From Paracoccaceae bacterium (lineage in GTDB: Bacteria; Pseudomonadota; Alphaproteobacteria; Rhodobacterales; Rhodobacteraceae), in assembly GCA_020832445.1 (NCBI GenBank), contig JAFIEO010000021.1:1-64000 (forward strand): a stretch of 64,000 nt of DNA, written 5' to 3'. Below the pieces are notes generated by a model. That model saw only the letters and a program-made list of their open reading frames with translations. It was not told the origin of the DNA and made no database searches. Both the position numbers and the translations under genes were made by a program. This document shows, one piece after another, positions 29,450 to 38,820 of this stretch (positions within the stretch are counted from its first letter, which is position 1; each line of letters begins with the position of its first letter).

Positions 29450-29850
29450 CAGGTGGCAGGCACTCGGCCTGCATCCTGCCACATCTTTTCAAGCTGATAA
29501 AATTCCCGCACTTCAGGGCGGAAAATATGGACTACAACATCGCCGGTGTCGATCAACACCCAGTCGCCTGTTTCCTTGCCCTCGATCCGGGCTGTCAGGC
29601 GGTAGGTTTCTTTCAACCGGTCCATCAGTTTCTGTGCCATGGCGGCGACTTGTCGCGTCGAACGACCGGAAGCCACGACCATGTGATCGGCCATGGCAGA
29701 TTTCGACCGCAGGTCGATGGTTACAATGTCTTCGGCTTTATCATCGTCAAGCGAGGTCAGAACCAGATCCAGAAGCGCATCACTGCTTAGGGTGGCAGGT
29801 GCCGAGGGTGCCGTGCGGGCCGCAAGTGCGGTAGGTTCTGTGGTAGACAG
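29449..29850 (-). CDS. rsfS: Ribosome silencing factor RsfS, probable CTG start
   Basis: Binds ribosomal protein L14 and blocks 30S-50S joining under starvation. The core KAEDIVTIDLRSKSAMADHM (about residue 38), ASGRSTRQVAAMAQKLMDRL and GDWVLIDTGDVVVHIFRPEV is typical. The first in-frame ATG (29694) would cut off the first strand of the fold. The frame is open further upstream to a TGA, but it offers no ATG, GTG or TTG there. A CTG at 29850 stands 8 bases after a perfect AGGAGG (29864-29859), giving 133 residues. I therefore propose CTG as the start; this is inference. rlmH follows with a one-base overlap. Confidence 0.85.
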   Translation of the reverse strand: MSTTEPTALAARTAPSAPATLSSDALLDLVLTSLDDDKAEDIVTIDLRSKSAMADHMVVASGRSTRQVAAMAQKLMDRLKETYRLTARIEGKETGDWVLIDTGDVVVHIFRPEVREFYQLEKMWQDAGRVPAT

Positions 29851-30187
29851 AGAACTGTCCTCCTGATGTGTAAATAGTTGACGCCCTCAATTTAACACCA
29901 TGCTGGTGGTTTCTCAATCATGCAGATGGCCCCATTGCGGCGTTGTGGTCACTTTTTGCGTAGAAATTGCATGAAGGACCCAGTGTGAAGCGTTGCTTAC
30001 GGTTTGATTCGGGCGTATGACAGCGGCCATGAAACGTTATTTCGACATGACAGACCATGCGCGCCTGCCGCAACGCTTTCAGCGTGAAAACCGGTCTGTG
30101 CTGGCACGACTGCGCTGATCTGCCCGCGCCAGCCTTTGGGCTGCCCTTTCAGCACCGCCAATTCCTCTGATCGCAAGAGAGATCGCC
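29851..30187. other. Intergenic region rsfS-leuC with possible leader peptide
   Basis: 337 bp between divergent genes. The only small frame of note is 30017-30118 on the plus strand (33 codons, ending RSVLARLR), which ends 70 bp before leuC. It has three Leu codons, two near its end, so it could be a leader peptide, but no clear attenuator follows. TTGACG at 29878-29883 is a possible -35 element for the plus strand. Confidence 0.3.
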
Positions 30188-31615
30188 ATGACTGTAGCCA
30201 AAACTCTGTATGATAAAATCTGGGACGCCCATGTTGTCCATCAGGACAAGGACGGCACCTGCCTGCTGTATATCGACCGTCATCTGGTTCATGAAGTGAC
30301 CAGCCCGCAAGCCTTTGAGGGGCTGCGCATGACGGGCCGCACTGTGCGCGCACCGGAAAAAACCATTGCTGTGCCAGACCATAACGTGCCCACAACGCCC
30401 GATCGCGAAAACGGGATTGAAAACCCCGAATCCCGCATTCAGGTGGATGCATTGGACAAGAATGCGCGCGAATTCGGCGTGAATTACTATCCGGTGAACG
30501 ATATTCGCCAAGGTATCGTGCACATCGTTGGTCCCGAACAGGGCTGGACACTGCCGGGCATGACCGTTGTTTGCGGCGACAGCCACACGGCCACGCATGG
30601 CGCATTCGGGGCGCTGGCGCATGGCATTGGCACGTCAGAAGTGGAACATGTGCTGGCCACGCAAACGCTGATCCAGCAAAAGTCCAAGAACATGAAGGTG
30701 GAAATCACCGGATCACTGCGCCCCGGCGTGACGGCCAAGGATATTACCCTGTCTGTCATTGGTGTGACGGGCACGGCTGGCGGCACCGGCTATGTGATTG
30801 AATATTGCGGGCAGGCCATTCGCGAATTGTCGATGGAAGGGCGCATGACCGTGTGCAACATGGCCATCGAAGGCGGTGCGCGTGCCGGTCTGATTGCGCC
30901 GGATGAAACGACGTTCGCGTATGTCAAAGGCCGCCCGCATGCCCCCAAAGGCGCGCAATGGGATGCCGCGCTTGCATGGTGGAAAACGCTGAAATCCGAT
31001 GATGATGCGCCGTGGGACAAGGTTATCACCCTGAAGGGCGAAGATATTGCGCCCGTCGTGACATGGGGCACCAGCCCCGAAGACGTGCTGCCCATCACCG
31101 CAAGCGTTCCCGCGCCTGAAGATTTCAGCGGGGGCAAGGTGGATGCCGTGCACCGTGCACTGGATTACATGGGCCTGAAGCCCGGCCAGAAGCTGACCGA
31201 CATTGAAATTGATACGGTTTTCATCGGGTCATGCACCAATGGCCGCATTGAGGATTTGCGCGCAGCCGCCGCAATTCTGAAAGGCAAGAAAATCAAGCCG
31301 GGTCTGCGGGCCATGGTTGTGCCCGGTTCGGGGCTGGTGCGTGCGCAGGCCGAAGAAGAAGGGCTGGCGCAGATTTTCATCGATGCAGGGTTTGAATGGC
31401 GCCTTGCGGGGTGTTCCATGTGTCTGGCGATGAACCCCGACCAGCTTAGCCCCGGCGAGCGCTGCGCGGCAACGTCAAACCGCAACTTTGAGGGGCGTCA
31501 GGGTCGCGGTGGCCGCACACATCTGATGTCACCCGGTATGGCTGCGGCTGCGGCAATCACGGGGCGCCTGACGGATGTGCGCGAACTGACGGGCGAACCG
31601 GTTCTGACCGGGTAA
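30188..31615 (+). CDS. leuC: 3-isopropylmalate dehydratase large subunit LeuC
   Basis: Iron-sulfur isomerase large subunit; with LeuD it converts 2- to 3-isopropylmalate in leucine synthesis. 475 residues. [21 protein letters not shown] near residue 125, [17 protein letters not shown] near residue 346 and [20 protein letters not shown] near residue 409 supply the three Cys ligands of the 4Fe-4S cluster and the aconitase signatures. GAGAGA precedes the ATG. leuD follows after 44 bp. Confidence 0.97.
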   Translation: MTVAKTLYDKIWDAHVVHQDKDGTCLLYIDRHLVHEVTSPQAFEGLRMTGRTVRAPEKTIAVPDHNVPTTPDRENGIENPESRIQVDALDKNAREFGVNYYPVNDIRQGIVHIVGPEQGWTLPGMTVVCGDSHTATHGAFGALAHGIGTSEVEHVLATQTLIQQKSKNMKVEITGSLRPGVTAKDITLSVIGVTGTAGGTGYVIEYCGQAIRELSMEGRMTVCNMAIEGGARAGLIAPDETTFAYVKGRPHAPKGAQWDAALAWWKTLKSDDDAPWDKVITLKGEDIAPVVTWGTSPEDVLPITASVPAPEDFSGGKVDAVHRALDYMGLKPGQKLTDIEIDTVFIGSCTNGRIEDLRAAAAILKGKKIKPGLRAMVVPGSGLVRAQAEEEGLAQIFIDAGFEWRLAGCSMCLAMNPDQLSPGERCAATSNRNFEGRQGRGGRTHLMSPGMAAAAAITGRLTDVRELTGEPVLTG

Positions 31616-31659
31616 CACTGATGCTGCGCCCTGCGCATATGAATGAAAGGTAGACGTCG

Positions 31660-32265
31660 ATGGACAAATTCACCACACTTTCCAGTGTTGCCGCGCCCAT
31701 GCCGCTGGTCAATATCGATACGGACATGATTATCCCCAAGCAGTTTCTGAAAACAATCCAGCGGTCCGGTCTGGGCAAGAACCTGTTTGATGAAATGCGC
31801 TTTGATGATGATGGAAATGAAATTCCGGATTTTGTGCTGAACCAGCCCGCCTATCGGCAGGCGCAAATTCTGGTTGCAGGCGACAATTTCGGCTGTGGAT
31901 CATCGCGCGAACATGCGCCATGGGCGTTGCTGGATTTCGGCATTCGCAGCGTGATTTCCACAAGCTTTGCGGATATCTTTTACAATAACTGCTTCAAGAA
32001 CGGCATTTTGCCTATCGTTCTGCCACAAGAGCAGATTGACGTTCTGATGGATGATGCCCGCAAAGGCGAGAATGCGCGCATTGCTATCGATCTGGAATCA
32101 CAGACAGTGACAAGTGCCGACGGACAGCAATTTCATTTTGAAATTGACCCGTTCAAGAAGCATTGTCTGCTGAATGGTCTGGATGATATTGGCCTGACCC
32201 TTGAAAAAGTATCTGCAATTGACAGCTTTGAAGCGCAGGCAAGTCAGGCGCGTCCTTGGGTCTGA
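31660..32265 (+). CDS. leuD: 3-isopropylmalate dehydratase small subunit LeuD
   Basis: Small swivelling subunit of isopropylmalate isomerase. 201 residues with [17 protein letters not shown] near residue 19, [20 protein letters not shown] near residue 70 (substrate-recognition loop) and [19 protein letters not shown] near residue 105. It forms an operon with leuC and is followed by a rho-independent terminator at 32302-32330. Length and motifs are standard. Confidence 0.97.
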   Translation: MDKFTTLSSVAAPMPLVNIDTDMIIPKQFLKTIQRSGLGKNLFDEMRFDDDGNEIPDFVLNQPAYRQAQILVAGDNFGCGSSREHAPWALLDFGIRSVISTSFADIFYNNCFKNGILPIVLPQEQIDVLMDDARKGENARIAIDLESQTVTSADGQQFHFEIDPFKKHCLLNGLDDIGLTLEKVSAIDSFEAQASQARPWV

Positions 32266-32301
32266 TTGCCCTAGAAGCGTTGAAATATGGCTTTTTCCAG
32301 A

Positions 32302-32330
32302 CGGCACCCCCCGCGGGTGCCGCTTTTTTT
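32302..32330 (+). terminator. Rho-independent terminator of leuCD
   Basis: cggcacc/ggtgccg with a short loop (32302-32322) followed by seven T residues. It begins 36 bp after the leuD stop. Confidence 0.85.
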
Positions 32331-32548
32331 CCACAAATTTGATGCAAAGTCGTGACAGTTCGACCGTGAAATAGCCACAGCCCTGCGCGATATTGAAAAG
32401 GGACTTGCTAGGATGGCGGTAAATGGGCAACTTTGTGGCAAAAATAAGGCGGGCGCTTCCGGATACTCTGGAAATTTCGCGTTCTGTCGGTAAAACGCGT
32501 TCCGCTTCGTCGGGAAGGCGCGGCAAAAGGCAAGGTAGCAGGTCGTCC

Positions 32549-33391
32549 ATGTCCCAGGTGGCAAGCGCATTCTTGCGCGGGTTTTCGGTAGTTGTTCTTA
32601 TTCTGGTGCCCGCGCTGCTATTGCCCGGAATCTCGCCGGATATTTCACAAGGTCTGACGCTGATTGCGCTGATTGCGGGGGTTGTGGTTGTTGTCGAATA
32701 TACCGCGCGCCATCCCGGCCTGATCGAATTTCGCGATGCGAAACCTTATAATCGGGGCCGGTTCGCGTTGTTATTCGCAATTGTTCTGGCCCTGACGCTG
32801 ATGCAGCGCGCTGTCAGTTTGCATGATGGCCAGCATGTGCCGCAGATTGCCATGTGGCTGGGCGCCGCGCTTGATTTTAACTTCAGCCCGGTTCGCATGC
32901 TGCGTGCGGCCCTGCCCGGGGGGCTGACACTGGAACATGAAGCAAATGTGCAGGCTGCGGCCTCTGTCGCGTTTGTGCTGGCCCAGCTTGGGCTGCTGGG
33001 GTTTTTGGCGGCGGTCTATCTGCGCTACTGGCCCAACCGTAGTTCGGTTCTGAATGTCTGGGTCAATTTGCCCAATTTCGACCCGACCAAAGGCATTGAC
33101 GTTGTCCACCGGCTGGAGCGTGAGGGGCAGGTTAACATTTTGGTAGGGATTATCCTGCCATTCTCATTGCCGGTCTTGCTGCATATTTCCAGCCTGCTGG
33201 TGCAGCCCTTGACCCTTGAAACGCCGCTGTCACTGGTTTGGGGTGTTGCATTATGGGCTTTTGTGCCGGTCAGTCTGGTGATGCGCGGGGTTGCAATGTA
33301 CCGCGTTGCGCAGCTTATCCGCGCCCAACGCCGGCGCATAGCGGATGCGGAATCGTCGGTGCCCTTGCCAGCGCGGTCTGCCTATTCCTGA
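32549..33391 (+). CDS. Multi-pass membrane protein of unknown function
   Basis: 280 residues with about six hydrophobic segments: ALLLPGISP region preceded by FSVVVLILVPALL, LTLIALIAGVVVVVEY, FALLFAIVLALTLM, VAFVLAQLGLLGFLAAVYL, ILPFSLPVLLHISSLL and VWGVALWAFVPVSLVM. The loops are short and the C-terminus is basic. The start at ATG 32549 (MSQVASAFLRGF) has only a weak AAGG in front. No characterised family is recognised; it seems to be a Rhodobacteraceae membrane protein. It overlaps the next gene, so the two are likely co-expressed. Confidence 0.75.
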   Translation: MSQVASAFLRGFSVVVLILVPALLLPGISPDISQGLTLIALIAGVVVVVEYTARHPGLIEFRDAKPYNRGRFALLFAIVLALTLMQRAVSLHDGQHVPQIAMWLGAALDFNFSPVRMLRAALPGGLTLEHEANVQAAASVAFVLAQLGLLGFLAAVYLRYWPNRSSVLNVWVNLPNFDPTKGIDVVHRLEREGQVNILVGIILPFSLPVLLHISSLLVQPLTLETPLSLVWGVALWAFVPVSLVMRGVAMYRVAQLIRAQRRRIADAESSVPLPARSAYS

Positions 33392-34497
33392 TATTTCTGG
33401 CCGGTGCTGTCGCCGCGCAGACGCCACGCCTGACCGCAGATCTGCGGCTGGCCTTCTGGCGGGTTGATCTGGGTGGCCGTGGCCCCGGACTTGCCTTGCG
33501 TGACATTCTGGGCCGTGACCCCGCCCCTGTTGCCAAGGCGCAGCTTATCGCACATGTTGCGCCCGATGTGCTGGTTCTGTCGGGCGTTGATCATGATCAT
33601 GGCAATGTCACCTTGCAGGCGTTTCGTGACCTGATCGCAGACCATGGCCATGAGATGGCGTATACCTTCGCCTTTGCCTCGAATGCCGGTTTGCGCACGG
33701 GGCTGGACATGACGGGGGATGGTCGCACAGCCGGGCCGGATGATACCCAAGGATATGGCGACTTCAGCGGCCAGAAAGCGCTGGCCGTTCTGTCGCGCTA
33801 TCCAATCCTGCCAGAGCATTCGCGCGATTTCAGCGATTTCCTGTGGCGTGATCTGCCCGGCAACCTTAGCCCGTATCGCCCTGAAGGGTCCATGCCGGAC
33901 CCCGCCCGCGATGCGTTGCAGCGACTGTCCAGCACCGGGCATTGGGATGTGGCGCTGGCGTTGCCGGATGATGGGCGGCTGCATCTTCTGGTCTATCAGG
34001 CGGGGCCGCCGGTTTTTGGCGGGCAAAATGACCGCAACCTGCACCGCAACCATGATGAAACCGCGTTCTGGTCGTATTTCCTGAATGGGGCCTTGGCCAT
34101 GTTGCCGCCTGACGCCCCGTTCGTGCTGATGGGCGGCAGCAATCTGGACCCGTTTGATGGTGACGGGATGCATGATGCGATGCGCAATCTGTTGGCCCAC
34201 CCCGCCATTCAGGACCCACAACCGGCCAGTGATGGCGCGGTGCACGCCGCCCGAAATGGTGTTGGCAGCCAGCATAGTGGACCGCATGCCCATGACACTG
34301 TCCACTGGCCGCAGGTTCCGGGGCCGGGGAACCTGCGTGTCAGCTATATCCTGCCCGCGCGGGGCGTGTCAGTTACCGATTCAGGCGTGTTCTGGCCCTT
34401 GCCGGATGCGCCAGGCGCCGCGCTTCTGGGTCAACCGGACAATCCGCCAACGCGACACCGGCTTGTCTGGATGGATATCGACGCGCATCATCCGTAG
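33253..34497 (+). CDS. Endonuclease/exonuclease/phosphatase (EEP) fold protein, exported
   Basis: An EEP-fold domain (RLAFWRVDLGGRGPGLALRD, VLSRYPILPEHSRDFSDFLW, MGGSNLDPFDGDGMHDA, RVSYILPARGVSVTDSGVFW, RHRLVWMDI) follows a hydrophobic signal-like stretch (ALASAVCLFLIFLAGAVAAQ). The family hydrolyses phosphodiesters or phosphomonoesters in the periplasm or outside. The usual GDxN metal site reads GGSN here, so activity may be altered. The start is uncertain: ATG 33253 lies 139 bp inside the upstream gene and puts 30-odd extra residues before the signal segment, and no ATG, GTG or TTG lies closer to it. Confidence 0.75.
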   Translation: MGFCAGQSGDARGCNVPRCAAYPRPTPAHSGCGIVGALASAVCLFLIFLAGAVAAQTPRLTADLRLAFWRVDLGGRGPGLALRDILGRDPAPVAKAQLIAHVAPDVLVLSGVDHDHGNVTLQAFRDLIADHGHEMAYTFAFASNAGLRTGLDMTGDGRTAGPDDTQGYGDFSGQKALAVLSRYPILPEHSRDFSDFLWRDLPGNLSPYRPEGSMPDPARDALQRLSSTGHWDVALALPDDGRLHLLVYQAGPPVFGGQNDRNLHRNHDETAFWSYFLNGALAMLPPDAPFVLMGGSNLDPFDGDGMHDAMRNLLAHPAIQDPQPASDGAVHAARNGVGSQHSGPHAHDTVHWPQVPGPGNLRVSYILPARGVSVTDSGVFWPLPDAPGAALLGQPDNPPTRHRLVWMDIDAHHP

Positions 34498-34505
34498 CGG
34501 CAAGC

Positions 34506-35285
34506 CTAGTCTGAACCGGCCTTTGGGGTGCCAAGCTGAACCTGCGTGCCCCACCCATGGCATGCCGCCAGAACAGGGGCGGGCGGGGCGATGTCCGTAT
34601 AAAAGCTGTCCAACTGCGCCAGCGATCCGATACGCGCAGGCGCGCGGCGCTGAAACTTGGATCTGTCTGCAACAAGAAAGCTGCGCCGCGCCTGTTTCAG
34701 GATGGTCTGGCTGACACCCACTTCCTGAATGTCAAAATCCAGCATGTCCCCGTCTTCATCCAGCGCCGAGCAGCTGATGACCGCAAGATCAAACTTGAAT
34801 TGCGCGATGGCCTGCGTTGTCACCGTTCCGACCAGCCCGCCATCCGACCGCCGCAGCAGCCCGCCGACAAGGATGATCTCGCAATTCGGGTTATCGACCA
34901 GAATATTGGCAACATTCATATTATTGGTCAGCACCATGATATCACGGTGGCTCATCAATGCACGCGCCACAGCTTCGGTCGTGGTGCCAATGTTCAAGAA
35001 GACCGAGCACCCGTTGGGAATGTCCTGAACGCACCGCGCAGCGATGGCCGCCTTGGCCGCATCATTCAGGCCGCGCCGATCCTCATACCCGATATTGGCG
35101 ATGGTTGACGGCATGACCGCCCCGCCATGCACGCGTTCAATCCTGCCCTGATCGGCCAGTTCGGCCAGATCGCGCCGGATTGTCTGTAATGTGACGTTGA
35201 AATGCGTGGCCAGCCCGTCAACGGTTACACGGCCATCACGGCGTGCGATGCTCAGAATTTCGGGCAAACGCATATTCTGTGACAA
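34506..35285 (-). CDS. glpR: DeoR family regulator GlpR
   Basis: Glycerol-3-phosphate-responsive repressor. The DeoR helix-turn-helix PEILSIARRDGRVTVDGLAT then HFNVTLQTIRRDLAELADQG covers residues 7-50, and the effector domain has FLNIGTTTEAVARALM near residue 105 and RAPARIGSLAQLDSFYTD near residue 222. The TTG at 35285 (SQNMRLPEIL) is preferred because AGGAGA lies 7 bases upstream; ATG 35273 is the alternative. It is divergent from glpD, the classical target, with candidate operators at 35324-35362 between them. Confidence 0.88.
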   Translation of the reverse strand: MSQNMRLPEILSIARRDGRVTVDGLATHFNVTLQTIRRDLAELADQGRIERVHGGAVMPSTIANIGYEDRRGLNDAAKAAIAARCVQDIPNGCSVFLNIGTTTEAVARALMSHRDIMVLTNNMNVANILVDNPNCEIILVGGLLRRSDGGLVGTVTTQAIAQFKFDLAVISCSALDEDGDMLDFDIQEVGVSQTILKQARRSFLVADRSKFQRRAPARIGSLAQLDSFYTDIAPPAPVLAACHGWGTQVQLGTPKAGSD

Positions 35286-35323
35286 TCCTGTCTCCTGCGC
35301 AGTAAGCTGATTCGCAATGGGTG

Positions 35324-35362
35324 TATGTTCGTTTTTTGCCTGATTTTGGATAACCGAACATA
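35324..35362. promoter_or_regulatory. Candidate GlpR operators
   Basis: tatgttcgtt at 35324-35333 fits the E. coli GlpR half-site WATKYTCGWW exactly, and its inverse aaccgaacata lies at 35352-35362, forming a dyad (TATGTTCG/CGAACATA). A further related ttcggttata stands at 35401-35410. All lie between glpR and glpD, within reach of both promoters. Confidence 0.6.
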
Positions 35363-35513
35363 GAGCATAGAAAAAATGCAGCATATCAGCCACTATTTTA
35401 TTCGGTTATAACTAAACAACATAAACGCGCAAAATTTCGTAATTTCTTGCGCGCTATGCGGCGATATGGCAAGTATCCGTGGTCGCAAACCTGCACACGA
35501 AACCGGAGGGCGC

Positions 35514-37109
35514 ATGCCACGCAATCAACAGCCCAATGCCGCTGGGCAAGATGTCCATGATCTGCTGATTATTGGCGGCGGCATAAACGGCTGTGGTATT
35601 GCGCGCGATGCGGCCGGACGCGGGTTGTCGGTGGTTCTGGCCGAGAAGGGCGATCTTGCGGGTGCCACGTCTTCTTCCTCGACCAAGCTGTTTCATGGTG
35701 GTCTGCGCTACCTTGAATATTTCGAATTCCGTTTGGTGCGCGAAGCGTTGATTGAGCGTGAAACACTGCTGCGCGCAATGCCGCATATCAGTTGGCCCAT
35801 GCGTTTTGTGCTACCATATCATAAGGATATGCGGTTTGAAAGCGACACCCCAACATCGAAACTTTTGTCGCTTTTCATGCCATGGATGAAGGGGCGGCGA
35901 CCGGCGTGGCTAATCCGGCTGGGGTTGTTTTTGTATGACCATCTGGGTGGACGAAAAATTTTGCCGGGCACATCAACACTGTCCTTGGCCGACACACCCG
36001 AAGGTGCGCCATTGCAGGCGCGTTTTGCCAAAGCCTATGAATATTCGGATTGCTGGGTCGAGGATTCGCGCCTTGTGGTGCTGAACGCCCGCGATGCCGA
36101 AGCGCGTGGCGCAACCATCCTGACCAGATCAGAGGTGGTGTCCGCTCAAGTGCAGGACGGAATTTGGCATGTTTCGGTCAAAAGCGAAGATGACACGAAA
36201 ACCCTGCGCGCCAAAACACTGGTCAATGCCGCTGGCCCATGGGTCGGCGACATCATCCATGGCAAACTGCGCCTGAACAGCCGCGAGAATGTGCGTCTGG
36301 TGCGGGGCAGCCACATTGTGACCCGCAAACTGTATGATCACGACAAATGCTATTTCTTTCAGGGATCGGATGGCCGGATTATCTTTGCCATTCCTTATGA
36401 GCAGGATTTTACGCTGATCGGCACCACGGATGCCGAACATGCTGATCCGTCCATCCCGCCCATCTGCACGGATGAAGAACGCGACTATCTGTGCAAATTT
36501 GCAAGCCAGTATTTCAACAGCCCCGTGACCGCCGATGATGTCATCTGGTCCTATTCCGGTGTGCGCCCGCTTTATGATGATGGCGCAAGTTCGGCAACTG
36601 CGGCAACCCGCGACTATACGCTGAAGATTGACCAGTCCGCCGGCGCGCCGGTGCTGAATGTGTTTGGCGGCAAGATCACGACCTACCGGCGGCTGGCCGA
36701 ATCCGCCTTGGACAAGATCGCGCAGGTCATGCCGGTCGGGGCCGGACGGTGGACCGCTGGCGTAGCGCTGCCCGGCGGTGATTTTGCGCATAACGGTGTC
36801 GCGGACCTGATCGCGGGTTTGCGCCGCGACTATCCGTTCCTGACTGATTTCTGGGCGCGGCGTCTGGTGCGCGCCTATGGGCAGGACGCGCGCAAGATCC
36901 TTGGCAATGCCAATGCAGTGGGGGATCTGGGCCGCGATTTCGGGGCAACCCTGACCGAAGCTGAAGTCAGCTGGATGATAGCGCGTGAATATGCGCGCAC
37001 AGCAGATGACGTGCTTTGGCGGCGCAGTAAACTTGGTTTGCGCTTGACGGCGGATCAGGTTGACGACCTGACCGGCTGGATAGCGCAGCACATTGATGCG
37101 GGCACCTAA
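35514..37109 (+). CDS. glpD: Aerobic glycerol-3-phosphate dehydrogenase GlpD
   Basis: Membrane-associated FAD enzyme oxidising glycerol-3-phosphate to dihydroxyacetone phosphate and passing electrons to ubiquinone. 531 residues from ATG 35514, which has GGAGGG 6 bases upstream. LLIIGGGINGCGIARDAAGRG at residue 19 binds FAD; SSSSTKLFHGGLRYLEYFEF near residue 55, LVNAAGPWVGDI near residue 240 and FGGKITTYRRLAE near residue 385 are GlpD signatures. No ugp or glpK genes follow in the window, so glycerol-3-phosphate supply must come from elsewhere. Confidence 0.95.
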   Translation: MPRNQQPNAAGQDVHDLLIIGGGINGCGIARDAAGRGLSVVLAEKGDLAGATSSSSTKLFHGGLRYLEYFEFRLVREALIERETLLRAMPHISWPMRFVLPYHKDMRFESDTPTSKLLSLFMPWMKGRRPAWLIRLGLFLYDHLGGRKILPGTSTLSLADTPEGAPLQARFAKAYEYSDCWVEDSRLVVLNARDAEARGATILTRSEVVSAQVQDGIWHVSVKSEDDTKTLRAKTLVNAAGPWVGDIIHGKLRLNSRENVRLVRGSHIVTRKLYDHDKCYFFQGSDGRIIFAIPYEQDFTLIGTTDAEHADPSIPPICTDEERDYLCKFASQYFNSPVTADDVIWSYSGVRPLYDDGASSATAATRDYTLKIDQSAGAPVLNVFGGKITTYRRLAESALDKIAQVMPVGAGRWTAGVALPGGDFAHNGVADLIAGLRRDYPFLTDFWARRLVRAYGQDARKILGNANAVGDLGRDFGATLTEAEVSWMIAREYARTADDVLWRRSKLGLRLTADQVDDLTGWIAQHIDAGT

Positions 37110-37119
37110 AGTTCACCTG

Positions 37120-37206
37120 CGTTCATTCGCATTCACGCCACCCACTCTGAAAGCTTGGCAACGTGTGTCCGCGAAGCGCAGAACCGGTTGCCACTTCTGC
37201 GCGACA
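37120..37206. repeat. Degenerate copy C of the intergenic repeat
   Basis: cgttcattcgcattcacg (37119-37137) matches the loop of copies A and B. gcgcagaa-ccggttgcca-cttctgcgc forms the second hairpin with changed arms that still pair (GCGCAGAA/TTCTGCGC). Paired changes in the stem suggest the RNA or DNA structure is kept. It lies between glpD and the WGR gene. Confidence 0.6.
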
Positions 37207-37353
37207 TAGTCCAGACACTGGCGCAGGGCGGCACCATCAGCATTGCGGTGCAAATTTACACGCATGAATTATACTGACAACGATTTGGCATTGGTTGATG
37301 CGGTGCTGTGGTCTATCTTCGCGGTGCCGATATATTGCCCAAGGATAGCGCAC

Positions 37354-37614
37354 ATGCTGACCCTTCTTTGTCATCGCACGGCACCCGGTGCGCGGGATGT
37401 GTTGACGCATTTCTACCGTGTAGAGGTCAGCTACAACCTGTTTGGCGAATACACTGTCATTCGCGAATGGGGTCGCGTCGGGTCGCGCGGGCGTCATGTC
37501 AGTGAATGGTTTGCAAACCTGCGGGACGCGGTGCTTGTTGCAGACAGCTCTGCGCGGCGGGCAACAAAGCGCGGATACGATCTGACACAAAAGGACTTTG
37601 TGACAGGCGCCTGA
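37354..37614 (+). CDS. WGR domain protein
   Basis: 86 residues forming little more than one WGR domain: FYRVEVSYNLFGEYTVIREW, then GRVGSRGRHVSEWFANLRDA. WGR domains bind nucleic acid ends in PARPs and occur as small stand-alone bacterial proteins of unknown function. ATG 37354 is preceded by AAGGA; an upstream ATG at 37243 would add 37 non-conserved residues. There is no helicase or PARP partner nearby. Confidence 0.82.
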   Translation: MLTLLCHRTAPGARDVLTHFYRVEVSYNLFGEYTVIREWGRVGSRGRHVSEWFANLRDAVLVADSSARRATKRGYDLTQKDFVTGA

Positions 37615-37647
37615 TCAGTGTGTGCACTTTTCTTCGTGCTGTGCGTT

Positions 37648-38820
37648 CTAGCGATTGCTGTAATAGCAGCGCGCGGACAGCCCTGATATTGTCGAATACC
37701 GCTCCAGGCGTGACAGACGCTGATGCATCGGGCTTGGTGGCAGGCGAACGCCAAATTCCCGCGCGGCGATTGCATAAAGATTAAGGGCATATTGATGCAC
37801 AAAATCAAGTCTGTCCGCAGGGTCAGTGCTGAAACTGGAACCGCGGTTTCCAACTGCCCGAAAGGCCGCATGGTCGCGAATTCCCATCTCTGTTTTCTGA
37901 ACAGCAGCCGCAAGGCGCGGGCCGAGTCTGGGATCAGTGAAATAATTTACGCCCCATTCACGGGCAACCAGCGCATAAGACAGTGCCGGATCAAGACCAT
38001 AGGTGTGATACCAGAACCCGCGCACCCCCCTGTAGGAATTTTCGCTGATATATCCCGAAGGCTCTATATGTTTCAGAAAATCATTCCGGCGGGCAGATAA
38101 TTCCCGTTGTGCAAGGCCCATGTCTTTCTTCAGGGCCGCATAAGCAAGCCGCGCCAGACCCATATTTGCGAAATCATAAACACCACCCGGATCTGCCGCC
38201 AGTTCCGGTGCAACAAACTTTTGATAGGCTTGATCAAACCATGGGATCAATACCTGACGGTCATCATCTGACATAAACGATTCTAGAACCGCAGCAGATA
38301 TCAGAAGATTGGCATACATCCGCGCGACAAACCGCGGGGTGTGCGAAGGGCAAGGCGTATTGGCCCCTTGCGAATAACATGGTGGTCCTTGCATCGCTTG
38401 GGCGCGCGTCAACAAGCCCGGCTCGTTCAGATAGCGCTGGTTGCGTGCCAGTTGCTTCAGGCCGTCAATGATTGTGCGGGCAAGCTGCGCATCCGTGGTG
38501 GCTGCCGCTGCATAGCTGTTGAAAAGCACGGGCTGCCAGTTTGCGCTATATGCTTCGTGATTTACCGTCAGCGATGTAGACCGCCGTAGATCGGCGACAT
38601 AGCGCGTGCTGTTCGTGTTGAGGCGGGCAAGTGCTGCCGCAGCCGCTGACTGGCTGCGCCCGTTGCCGCGTTCATCAACCGCGCAGGATGGTCCAAGCGT
38701 CTGCGCGATGAAGAACCTGGGCGGGGCCACTGAACCTCTCGACCTCACATCGCCCGGCGTCCCCTCCATGCAGGCCGATAGCGCCAGAAGCGCTGCTAAA
38801 GCCAATACTACCGGGCGCAT
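37648..38820 (-). CDS. Predicted lipoprotein, alginate-lyase-like alpha toroid
   Basis: 390 residues. The N-terminus MRPVVLALAALLALSACMEG has a lipobox (LSAC), so it is predicted to be lipid-anchored at residue 17. The rest is helical and rich in aromatic and charged residues; ISENSYRGVRGFWYHTYGLD near residue 255 and QYALNLYAIAAREFGV near residue 345 recall the alpha/alpha toroid of polysaccharide lyases such as AlgL. This resemblance is weak and the usual NNHHYW motif of PL5 is not seen. A role in polysaccharide binding or cleavage is only a possibility. It stands alone. Confidence 0.7.
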   Translation of the reverse strand: MRPVVLALAALLALSACMEGTPGDVRSRGSVAPPRFFIAQTLGPSCAVDERGNGRSQSAAAAALARLNTNSTRYVADLRRSTSLTVNHEAYSANWQPVLFNSYAAAATTDAQLARTIIDGLKQLARNQRYLNEPGLLTRAQAMQGPPCYSQGANTPCPSHTPRFVARMYANLLISAAVLESFMSDDDRQVLIPWFDQAYQKFVAPELAADPGGVYDFANMGLARLAYAALKKDMGLAQRELSARRNDFLKHIEPSGYISENSYRGVRGFWYHTYGLDPALSYALVAREWGVNYFTDPRLGPRLAAAVQKTEMGIRDHAAFRAVGNRGSSFSTDPADRLDFVHQYALNLYAIAAREFGVRLPPSPMHQRLSRLERYSTISGLSARCYYSNR

